Shown: piece after piece, positions 8,801-14,450 of the stretch
Layout: the number at the start of each line of letters is the position of its first letter
Numbering within the stretch: position 1 is the first letter of the stretch
Assembly (NCBI GenBank): GCA_015068665.1
Contig: SVKB01000004.1
Location: forward strand, 1-64,000
Direction of reading: 5' to 3'
Source of the DNA: Oscillospiraceae bacterium
Lineage (GTDB): Bacteria; Bacillota; Clostridia; UMGS1840; HGM11507
Length of the DNA: 64,000 nucleotides
The notes under the pieces: model-generated
Told to the model about the DNA's origin: nothing
The model's database searches: none
Seen by the model: the letters and a program-made list of their open reading frames with translations, nothing else
Program-made: the position numbers and the translations under genes

Positions 8801-10982
8801 CGGAGCGCTTACATCAAATGATTCGACGCTTTCATATTACAGCTCATCCTCTGTAACAAAATACAGCCTTGATAAAACAGAGAACGCTTCTCAGAATTGG
8901 TTGATAGAGCTTAATGATTCGTTTGAAATTGATAATTTGCAAATATCTTACGGATACAGTAACAAGTGGGTTGATTTTAATGTTATGGTGTCCGAGGATG
9001 GGTCAAAATGGGAAAATCTTGGAACAATAAGACCTGAGCTTGCAGAGAAAAACGGCGATCCGGTAACTCTTTCGCTTAAAGGTGCAAAAGCTAAGTATAT
9101 TAAGATTACCGTTATAAAAAGAAACGGAACAAACGCCGCTTCAACCGAAGCTACAGCCTGGGGTGCAAATCTTGGGGCAGGATGCTCAATTGCACTTTAT
9201 GAAATATTATCGGTTTCAGAATTTGAGGGTGAAAAGCCGCTTGATTTCTCAACCGCTTTATCCGGCTATGATTATATATTCTCAACAAGAGATACTATAA
9301 CACTTAACGACGGAACAAAATACACAGGCTATATGGGTGTTGTTTTTGCAAAAGCAGAAGAGAGCATCGGCGAATATACCCGTACCGAATACGGCGTTGC
9401 GATATCCGAAAATGAGCTTGATACCAAGGGCTTTGAAGAGGGGAACTCGGTGATTTTTGCAAAAGGTGAAAAGATAAATGCTTCATCTCAATACGGAATT
9501 CGTTTCTACGGAAGCGGAATAAAGGAAGGGAAAACATATTATACACTGCCATACGCAAAATATGAAAATAAAGCAGGTGAAACAATAAGCGTATTTGGTA
9601 ATAAGGTTATGACCTTTAAGCCGGTGAGTGATATTATTATTTCCGAATCCTTTGAAAATGGTGGTGAAGGATGGACATATTCTCATAATGCAAATAACGG
9701 TACCTTCCTTGAAGTTGTTGATACAGAAGCTTATGATGGAAATAAATCATTATATGCTAAAAACGACCCTGATGTCAGGGTAAATACTGAGAAAAACTAC
9801 ACACCATATGCATATTCTCCAATGGTTGATGCAATGGCAGGAACGGGTTATGAAGTAAGCGCATATGTAAAGAATGAAATAGGAAATCAGGTTAAGGTAT
9901 ACTGTAAGTTCTACAGCTCCGAGAAAAAAGAGCTTTCATCCGCTACAATCGGCTTATCGGGAACCGACTGGAATATGGATTGCGATGTGTTTATTGCACC
10001 GCAGGGAGCGGTTTATTTAAGAGTATTGGTTGCAACCCCGACAACAGCTAATACAAGTGCTTTTGTTGACAATATTGTTGTAAGAAGACTAACCTCGGAG
10101 GAAACCGAAAAGAATATCCAAAAAACCATCGATGCCCCTCAGGTTATTGAGGGTATTCCAACCGAAGACGACAGTAAATTCCATATTTACCTATGTATCG
10201 GTCAGTCTAATATGGTAGGCTATGACGGAATTAAAAATGAAGATATTCTTGTAGTTGACGGAGCATATTTATATAACGCTGACGGTGCTTGGGAGGTTGC
10301 TCAGCCATATCCCGCAACCACAACAAATCAGGGGGAATATATGGCAGGATTTAACAGATATTCAACTGCCAGCCCCGGTGTTCATGCAAGCACAGGTAAA
10401 ATGGGGCCGACCATCGGCTTTGCAAGAGGTATGACAAGTAAGCTTCCTGAGGATATCAAAATCGGTATTATATCAAATGCTTTAGGTGGATCAACAATTA
10501 AACAATGGGCTGAAGGCTATTCGGGAAGCTCCGACTATAACCTGTATGAAAAAGCGGTTGAAAGAACTAAAGCGGCTCTTGAAAAGGGCGGAGAGCTAAA
10601 AGGTATCCTATGGCTTCAGGGAGAATACTGTGCTTCTGATGAGCCTGATTATATGGAAAGGCTTACTGAAATTGCCGATGGCTTAAGAGATGCTTTCGGA
10701 GTTTCAAGTGATGAGGTTCCGTTTATCGTAAGTGAAGTGCCGAGAGTGAAGCCTCAGAGCGTTGCGGTTCTTCAGACAGCGCCACAGTATATAGATAACT
10801 GTGAGGTTGTATCAAGTGAAGGCTTAAGAGTATTTGACGGTATTCACTTCTGGTATGATGCACAAAGAGTATTAGGCTTAAGATTTGCCCAAACGGTTCT
10901 GTCCGGGGTTTATGGTATAGAGGCTTCTGCAAATGATATGTATGAAGAAATTTACGGTAAAAAACCTGTTCTAGAACAGTAA
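2862..10982 (+). CDS. giant secreted multidomain esterase (alpha/beta hydrolase plus CE6/SGNH)
   Basis: The 2,706-residue product starts after GGAGAGGG with a signal peptide (about residues 1-29, ending SEAAG). Residues 60-580 form an alpha/beta-hydrolase with nucleophile elbow GNSKGG (S397), acid candidate D517 in HENDAW and H548 in PLGHTV. An Ig-like domain (about 581-677) and beta-sandwich modules (680-975) follow. Next are two regions with beta-helix-like DLNGYT/DLNGHT motifs (980-1575), three 170-180-residue discoidin-like repeats (1587-2118) and a CBM4/9-like module (2262-2420). The C-terminus is a CE6/sialate-O-acetylesterase domain: GQSNMVG (S2449), GGS (2542-2544), QGE (2586) and DGIHFW (D2659, H2662). 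CE6 enzymes remove acetyl groups from glycans, so deacylation of host or plant polysaccharide outside the cell is likely. No sortase, S-layer or dockerin anchor is seen. The substrate is unknown. Confidence 0.85.
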   Translation: MKTTKKIISLLIALIMIFPAWISIPSEAAGNDAMTAINSSLASYKQGSTIEVADDGYIGIPVSISTYFDKNNFTVKSGYNGTPVIVYVVNTNTERIGTAPDTEIIDSMLKRGYVVTVVDYKNSPLAAGQALDWSIQAIRNNVKEKVYFTDSIFPSGTYYDNHVVPAGYDISLNNLYWEMDKHAADGTFDFLVNNWNTDFRGIKGDKSVKWVRPDGTRKTVADAKDGTSPVWYNASGTVDANGEYTKVKYTVAETITDLVNPDGSPIDLNQYMNIIYPVNPEKEVPVFCMNLSSQYLNETVQLADRPHLNGFSFRGYAAVTLDYAFVPMSRSEAYGVYNGSTDTYSNAVTDDSNNYGVHMYDDRRVMTAAMRYIRYLALSQPDTFKLDTDHIGVVGNSKGGAFSFIGEKIVQAPLIENPENYSSTEELETAIDTKINSLTSRRGHDGHHNETRFQNNDTVTYTKDGVTIDGGEKQPWLTYNGEEIISGAQLIYASNGVCTDDVSEGHVPQIVMCHENDAWHYYGVLNEFANICYSHNIPMLQFEVPLGHTVAYGPDKNYNIDTYDATFDFANYWLKDDAVKVLYTDPQDMEAGVGATTPITIKFTGDVSESEITKVTVKNLSGVAVTGTWKSLYGNTTWIFTPDSLNGNTMYTINVPAGIKGANGIEMGEDYTANIYTKYDINNKAEGTVASSDGTYFYLTAPEDLGSANKLMVRFRVTNDAANIAALYAVTNFNSSNPDSSTTGDLIGKVNLKGAGYYEIDATDYLLENLGKQVAFLLKADKSVGVTNIYTSDFSDGVSALTVGEMTEISKDSAPDNTPAAKIIRTNSGDKFNQHVIYDNSSITAFTLKDILGFKISEADYGRKFTFKVKVYDTASRQIKLSLNANTSSSYKTVDYTNSVYNYTTKEGEWTTYSFDYAVYDTDFGKVGFKNKNLFMQARGTGNIVKPLYVGEITVDETVTDIVVDNFSCALINDGGVPFKESESDKAFALFNEAGTKLSEYGTWSDALSAYKYGYTLKLMKNYTLTDEDLWSNFGILEGANGENGHIFNIDLNGYTINSKNTKNSLFWLKNTSTTYEKTVVNVSNGGINLKVTPLVSYESSTSSGKGKSFELNFNSVKFGVLDNAYMDSIMSATAIASASTLDVDFNFNNCDMNFTKDKLTPAFKTIFPAGGEGLDILYIVTGGKLNLSSQRWVKIQDQRETVVYNKGDDDKYMTLLMSASALPNNQAFMLDTGVASSYVLSEVSDNVSTYELVAGELSTRYGVIPEEYASVDDYPFVWFDEAGNFKGAGAELYGDGSHSVAADAKTYLKANKYNTTTKSYGTNPYKAYIVLRKDYTLSSTEAFGNSAQVQGTLTIDLNGHTLTQNKKPLLTATAKRWGDSGDAAVFPTEFLWENGTIVMNDNSLVHYIAWDANGSGDVKDKDFINTYKNITFCLKDGATSRNLFTLEHYNKTPEAECNAIINIIDCKFDFETVKPTTTLTLFSGTSTYIKFKYTIEGSEIYADSMANITLMSIVNGSEVLAKPNSANELLTVYVKEVNKASFSGCSVSIDGGIAEFFEKDAQNGYAVFKLEKTADAEEGDSSGEPVVNKVTTTKYVNTGTDTDRLYEIQVLDVTDVVSDGNIASNDSIIGYHSSSSVSKYEGLNATDNASQNWLIELDKAYNLGDIKLVYGYTNKWVDFNVMVSEDGSKWEDLGTIRPEVAVNNGDPVTIPLSGARGRFIKLTVIKRNGTSAASTEATVWGANLGAGCSIALYEVLSVTMVQEQLTPVVSKVVATRYVNSGTTENPDYRINTLDVTESVLDGEAVTNDSTLSYYSASSVTKYSLDKNENASQNWLIELNNAFNLDNVEIAYSYANKWVDFNVKVSGDGSSWKDLGTIRPEVAETNNGSVKIPLSGEKAKFIKLTVIKRNGTNAASTEATAWGANLGAGCSIVLYEVLSVTEIKIPTVSRVIATKYVNLGTAENPDYKIQTVDVTEDALDGALTSNDSTLSYYSSSSVTKYSLDKTENASQNWLIELNDSFEIDNLQISYGYSNKWVDFNVMVSEDGSKWENLGTIRPELAEKNGDPVTLSLKGAKAKYIKITVIKRNGTNAASTEATAWGANLGAGCSIALYEILSVSEFEGEKPLDFSTALSGYDYIFSTRDTITLNDGTKYTGYMGVVFAKAEESIGEYTRTEYGVAISENELDTKGFEEGNSVIFAKGEKINASSQYGIRFYGSGIKEGKTYYTLPYAKYENKAGETISVFGNKVMTFKPVSDIIISESFENGGEGWTYSHNANNGTFLEVVDTEAYDGNKSLYAKNDPDVRVNTEKNYTPYAYSPMVDAMAGTGYEVSAYVKNEIGNQVKVYCKFYSSEKKELSSATIGLSGTDWNMDCDVFIAPQGAVYLRVLVATPTTANTSAFVDNIVVRRLTSEETEKNIQKTIDAPQVIEGIPTEDDSKFHIYLCIGQSNMVGYDGIKNEDILVVDGAYLYNADGAWEVAQPYPATTTNQGEYMAGFNRYSTASPGVHASTGKMGPTIGFARGMTSKLPEDIKIGIISNALGGSTIKQWAEGYSGSSDYNLYEKAVERTKAALEKGGELKGILWLQGEYCASDEPDYMERLTEIADGLRDAFGVSSDEVPFIVSEVPRVKPQSVAVLQTAPQYIDNCEVVSSEGLRVFDGIHFWYDAQRVLGLRFAQTVLSGVYGIEASANDMYEEIYGKKPVLEQ
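7620..9215 (+). repeat. three tandem ~180-residue discoidin-like repeats inside the giant esterase
   Basis: Repeat units start near 7620, 8166 and 8700 (residues 1587, 1769 and 1947). Each contains ASQNWLIEL, NKWVDFNV, a VS.DGS.W..LGTIRPE stretch, KRNGT.AASTEAT and WGANLGAGCSI. The DNA is also close, for example ACCGTTATAAA-AGAAACGGAAC in all three. This suggests fairly recent internal duplication. The F5/8-type-C-like pattern implies binding to glycan chains. Confidence 0.8.
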
Positions 10983-10996
10983 AGGAGAGTTGCTAT

Positions 10997-11134
10997 ATGA
11001 AATATATTAAACCTGAGTTAAATATTTCAAAAATTGAAACTCAACCTATTGCATCCGGATTGGGCGATTGGTTGGACGATACCGGCTATGAGACTGCCGA
11101 GGATAGTATTACAAATTTTGAAATGAATTCTTAA
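10997..11134 (+). CDS. 45-residue acidic peptide, unknown (RiPP-precursor-like)
   Basis: An ATG at 10997 follows AAAGGAGAG by 7 nt and lies only 14 nt after the esterase stop codon, so the two are probably co-transcribed. The peptide begins MKYIKPELN and has a central SGLGDWLDD motif. Its acidic tail ends in ITNFEMNS. There is no cysteine, no hydrophobic signal sequence and no membrane helix. From memory, short clostridial peptides beginning MKYxKP and carrying an SGxxxWL motif are frequent, usually annotated only as hypothetical. The leader-like N-terminus and small core-like C-terminus recall ribosomally made peptide precursors, but no maturation enzyme is encoded nearby. Its role is unknown. 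Confidence 0.65.
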   Translation: MKYIKPELNISKIETQPIASGLGDWLDDTGYETAEDSITNFEMNS

Positions 11135-11137
11135 AAC

Positions 11138-11172
11138 AAAAAAGCTTTCTCGAAAAATGAGAAAGCTTTTTT
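11138..11172. terminator. bidirectional terminator
   Basis: A perfect 14-bp inverted repeat (AAAAAAGCTTTCTC / GAGAAAGCTTTTTT) surrounds a 7-nt loop and has T-runs on both strands. It ends the esterase-peptide transcript and the convergent flavodiiron operon. Confidence 0.9.
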
Positions 11173-11182
11173 ATTATAAAAA

Positions 11183-12337
11183 TTATTTTATAATTTCATT
11201 TGCAAGATTTTTTATTTGTTCCTTATTGTCATTATTGGCTTTGGATTTTATTGAAACCAATGTATCAAAATAGGTTATTCCGACTGAGGTTTCTAATGCT
11301 TTTTTAATATTTTTATCAACAGTTGCAGCCCAGCTGCCGTTTTCAATTATACCTACTTTTCGATTTTTATAATTTCTTTCAGTAAGGTGATTGATGAATT
11401 CTTTCATGTAAGGGAACAGTCCACCGTTATAGGTTGTGGATGCAAGTACCATTTTGCTGTATTTAAAAGCTAAAGCTACAGCTTCGTGTATATCGCATCT
11501 TGCAAGATTCATTATCTCTACATTTTTATAATTCAAAGCATCAAGCTCTTCCTTTAATAACATAACTGCTTCTTCGGTATTTCCGTATACAGAGCTGTAT
11601 GCAATTAAAAGTCCGTCTTCTTCGGGTGTGTATGAAGACCATTTATCATATAAATCTATATAATAACCAAGGTTGTCTGTTAAAACAGGACCGTGTAGGG
11701 CGCAAATTCTTGCTATATCCAAAGTTGTCGCTTTCTTAAGTACATTTTGCACCTGGACACCAAATTTCCCTACAATGCCTATATAATATCTTCTTGCTTC
11801 ATCTATCCATTCTTCATTTGCATCTATTGTTCCGAATTTTCCGAAACCGTCAGCTGAGAATAATGTTTTAGTTGAAGCTTCGTATGTCATTATAACCTCG
11901 GGCCAATGAACCATAGGTGCATTTATAAAATTAAGTGTATGTGAACCCAGACTAAGGATATCCCCATCGTTTACGGCAATCATTCTGTCAGCATAATCTG
12001 TACCGAAAAATTGCTTTATCATAGGGAAGGATTTTGTTCCCGATACAATGATTGCTTCGGGAAATTTTTCCATAAACATTCCTATATTCGCGGAATGATC
12101 AGGCTCCATATGCTGAATGATCAGATAATCAGGTTTTTTACCGTTTAAAATTTTTTCGATATTTGAAATCCATTCAGCGCCAAACGATTTTTCAACGCTG
12201 TCCATTACTGCAATTTTTTCATCGCTGATTAAGTAGGAGTTATAAGCCATTCCGTTTGATACCTTATACTGACCTTCAAACAAATCTATTTTTTTGTCAT
12301 TTACTCCTATGTAGTATATATTGTCCGTAATCTGCAT
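11183..12337 (-). CDS. fprA: flavodiiron protein (A-type flavoprotein, FprA-like)
   Basis: The 384-residue protein couples a metallo-beta-lactamase-like diiron domain (about 1-245) to a flavodoxin domain (about 250-384). The iron-ligand motif HMEPDH (H76, E78, D80, H81) is intact, and further ligands are expected near H144 (APMVHWP) and D163 (FSADGFG), with ALHGP near 220. The FMN phosphate loop is YSSVYGNTE. Family members reduce oxygen to water, or nitric oxide to nitrous oxide, with electrons from rubredoxin. In an anaerobe this is an oxygen-defence enzyme. The rubredoxin gene lies directly upstream in the same operon, which supports this role. The start follows AAGGAG at a good distance. 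Confidence 0.93.
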   Translation of the reverse strand: MQITDNIYYIGVNDKKIDLFEGQYKVSNGMAYNSYLISDEKIAVMDSVEKSFGAEWISNIEKILNGKKPDYLIIQHMEPDHSANIGMFMEKFPEAIIVSGTKSFPMIKQFFGTDYADRMIAVNDGDILSLGSHTLNFINAPMVHWPEVIMTYEASTKTLFSADGFGKFGTIDANEEWIDEARRYYIGIVGKFGVQVQNVLKKATTLDIARICALHGPVLTDNLGYYIDLYDKWSSYTPEEDGLLIAYSSVYGNTEEAVMLLKEELDALNYKNVEIMNLARCDIHEAVALAFKYSKMVLASTTYNGGLFPYMKEFINHLTERNYKNRKVGIIENGSWAATVDKNIKKALETSVGITYFDTLVSIKSKANNDNKEQIKNLANEIIK

Positions 12338-12370
12338 TTATTTTTCTCCTTTTTATCTTCAGTCAGAATA

Positions 12371-12391
12371 AAGCAGGGGAGACCCCTGCTT
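12371..12391 (-). terminator. hairpin between rubredoxin and fprA
   Basis: AAGCAGGGG and CCCCTGCTT form a perfect 9-bp stem with a 3-nt loop, followed on the minus strand by TTTATTCT. The T-run is weak. It may be a partial terminator that makes rubredoxin mRNA more abundant than fprA, or an mRNA-stabilising stem. Confidence 0.5.
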
Positions 12392-12396
12392 GTAAA

Positions 12397-12555
12397 TTAT
12401 TCTTCTTTTGAAAAGTCGTCCTTGCCTACTCCGCAAAGAGGACATACGAAGTCATCGGGAACATCCTCCCATTTTGTGCCTGCTGCAATTCCGCTGTCGG
12501 GCTCGCCGATTGCTTCATCGTAAACATAACCGCATACATTACATACATACTTCAT
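12397..12555 (-). CDS. rubredoxin
   Basis: This 52-residue protein has the two rubredoxin iron-binding knuckles: CNVCGY (C5, C8) and CPLCGVGK (C37, C40). The aromatic and acidic positions normal for the family ([14 protein letters not shown]) are also present. Its start follows AAGGAG. It is cytoplasmic and is the likely one-electron donor to the flavodiiron protein encoded 59 nt downstream. The length is standard for the family. Confidence 0.97.
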   Translation of the reverse strand: MKYVCNVCGYVYDEAIGEPDSGIAAGTKWEDVPDDFVCPLCGVGKDDFSKEE

Positions 12556-12578
12556 AATAATCTCTCCTTTTTATTTTT

Positions 12579-13430
12579 TTATTTTTTTAAGCATAATACT
12601 CTGTTTATTCCCGATAAATCCTTTACCACGGATATATCTGAAAAAATATGAGAATTAAATGCATATTCTGACAGGTATTCACTTTGATTATATCCAATTT
12701 CAAGAAGTATAATTCCATTGTCTGCAAGATTTTTGGAAAAACTGTCAATAATCCTTTTATAAAACTTGTATTCATCCCCGTGGGAAACAAGAGCAAGCTC
12801 AGGCTCGTAGTTTTTTACATCCTCATCAAGCTTTTTATAATCATCCTCGTTAATATAAGGTGGATTTGATACAATTAAATCAAAAGTGCCCTGAAGACTT
12901 TCACTTAGAATATCCCTTTTTACAATTTTTATTCGGTCATCTAAATTATGCTTGATAATATTTTTTTGCGAAATGCTGATTGCTCCGTCAGAAACCTCAA
13001 CCAGAGTGACCTGACTGTTTTTATAAAGAGTGGCAAGTGTTATGCCTATACAACCGGACCCTGAACACAAATCAAGAATTTTAATATCTTTGTTACGGTC
13101 AATCTCATTCAGTGCAGTATCTATTATGATTTCGGTATCAGGACGGGGGATTAATACATTTTTGTCTACCATAAATTCCAATGAATAGAATTCACAAATC
13201 CCGGTCAGATATTTAACCGGCATTTTTTTTGCCCTTTTTTCGATCAAATTCTCAAATTCTGACAATGCAACTTCTGATATGGGTTCGTTATTGTGAACGG
13301 TAAGATATCCTTTGTCGCATTTCAGTATGTGGCATAACAGTACATAGGTGTCAATAAGAGCGCTGTCAATATTATTTTCTTTAAGCTTTAAAAATCCGAA
13401 GTTAAGAGCTTCTTTAATTGATTTTACCAT
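12579..13430 (-). CDS. prmC: release factor glutamine N5-methyltransferase
   Basis: The 283-residue protein has the PrmC/HemK layout: an N-terminal helical domain (about 1-75), then a Rossmann-type SAM-binding domain with LDLCSGSGCIGITLA near residue 120. The substrate-glutamine motif NPPY (NPPYINEDDY) lies near 187-196. It methylates the glutamine of the GGQ motif in release factors 1 and 2, increasing termination efficiency. The gene overlaps the end of the DUF1385 gene by 7 nt, so translation is probably coupled. This DUF1385-prmC pairing is common in Clostridia. Confidence 0.95.
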   Translation of the reverse strand: MVKSIKEALNFGFLKLKENNIDSALIDTYVLLCHILKCDKGYLTVHNNEPISEVALSEFENLIEKRAKKMPVKYLTGICEFYSLEFMVDKNVLIPRPDTEIIIDTALNEIDRNKDIKILDLCSGSGCIGITLATLYKNSQVTLVEVSDGAISISQKNIIKHNLDDRIKIVKRDILSESLQGTFDLIVSNPPYINEDDYKKLDEDVKNYEPELALVSHGDEYKFYKRIIDSFSKNLADNGIILLEIGYNQSEYLSEYAFNSHIFSDISVVKDLSGINRVLCLKK

Positions 13431-14371
13431 TTGTCATCTTCTCTGTTATCGGAAATAACTGCCTTAAGTGCAGTAAGTGCTACTTCTATCTGACTGTCAT
13501 CAGGTTCGCGTGTCGTAAGATGCTGCAGCCATACACCGGGCTTTGAAATAATTCTTGTAACGACATTATCGTATTTACCTGCAATTTTTATCAGTTCATA
13601 GGAAAGACCTGCCACAACCGGTAAAAGCAGTAGTCTGTATAGAATTCGTAAATATAAGGAATCCCAGGAAATACACGAGAACACAAGAATACTTACAATC
13701 ATAACAAGAACTAAAAAGCTTGTTCCGCATCTTGGGTGAAATCTTGTATATTTTTTTACATTCTCAACAGTTAATTCATCTCCGTGTTCATAACAAAAAA
13801 TGGACTTATGCTCAGCTCCGTGATACATAAATACTCTTTTTATATCCTTCATCTGAGAAACCAGGAACAAATATAAAAGAAATATTGCCATTTTAACAGT
13901 GCTTTCCACTATGTTCAGTAAAACTGTACTTATATGTGGAAACGGTATTTTTAAAAGACCTGCAATAAAATTCGGAAGCAGCATAAATAAGCCTATACCG
14001 ATAACAAGAGAAAATAACACGGAAACATACATAACCGCTGTTAACAGCTTATCTCCGTATTTTTCCATCAGCCATTTTTCGAATTTTGACATAGCTTCGG
14101 GATTTTCCTCTTCATCCTCAAAGAATTTTGCTGAGAACATAAGACAGCTTACCCCTGTATATAATGATTCGAAAAAAGAAAATACACCTCTTAAAACAGG
14201 TATTTTATTGATTTTCCATTTAACACTTAATAGATTAATGGGCTTTTTCTCTATTTCAATGTGTCCGTCAGGGCACCTTACGGCTGTTGCTATGTCTTTT
14301 GTACCGCGCATCATTACGCCTTCAATAACAGCCTGACCGCCTACACTTGTAGGTTTTATTTCTTTATTCAT
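13424..14371 (-). CDS. DUF1385 (YqhQ-like) membrane protein
   Basis: The product has about 315 residues. The longest frame begins at 14380, but that GTG is part of the ribosome site GAGGTG; the ATG at 14371, 6 nt after it, is the start. The N-terminus carries the family signature VGGQAVIEGVMMRG. Several hydrophobic segments follow (about 100-135, 150-175, 210-245), and the motifs YHGAEHKSIFCYEHG and RFHPRCGTSF are typical of DUF1385. The biochemical function of the family is not established. It is first in the operon with prmC, rubredoxin and fprA and has its own consensus promoter. Confidence 0.9.
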   Translation of the reverse strand: MNKEIKPTSVGGQAVIEGVMMRGTKDIATAVRCPDGHIEIEKKPINLLSVKWKINKIPVLRGVFSFFESLYTGVSCLMFSAKFFEDEEENPEAMSKFEKWLMEKYGDKLLTAVMYVSVLFSLVIGIGLFMLLPNFIAGLLKIPFPHISTVLLNIVESTVKMAIFLLYLFLVSQMKDIKRVFMYHGAEHKSIFCYEHGDELTVENVKKYTRFHPRCGTSFLVLVMIVSILVFSCISWDSLYLRILYRLLLLPVVAGLSYELIKIAGKYDNVVTRIISKPGVWLQHLTTREPDDSQIEVALTALKAVISDNREDDKW

Positions 14372-14404
14372 ATATATCACCTCACGTTTTTCATACTCCA
14401 GTGT

Positions 14405-14433
14405 ATTATCTCATTTTATGGGATTATTGTCAA
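14405..14433 (-). promoter_or_regulatory. promoter of the DUF1385-prmC-rubredoxin-fprA operon
   Basis: Minus-strand TTGACA (14428-14433) and GATAAT (14405-14410) have a 17-nt spacer. The start would be near 14398, about 27 nt upstream of the DUF1385 start codon. Confidence 0.8.
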
Positions 14434-14450
14434 TCATTTTAACAGAAAAT

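Noticed and set aside
9304-9686. Two overlapping minus-strand frames of 67 and 93 codons
   Set aside because: They are antisense to the giant esterase gene, overlap each other, and have no ribosome sites or recognisable domains.
13899-14336. 145-codon plus-strand frame
   Set aside because: It is antisense to the DUF1385 gene, has no ribosome site and shows no recognisable motif.
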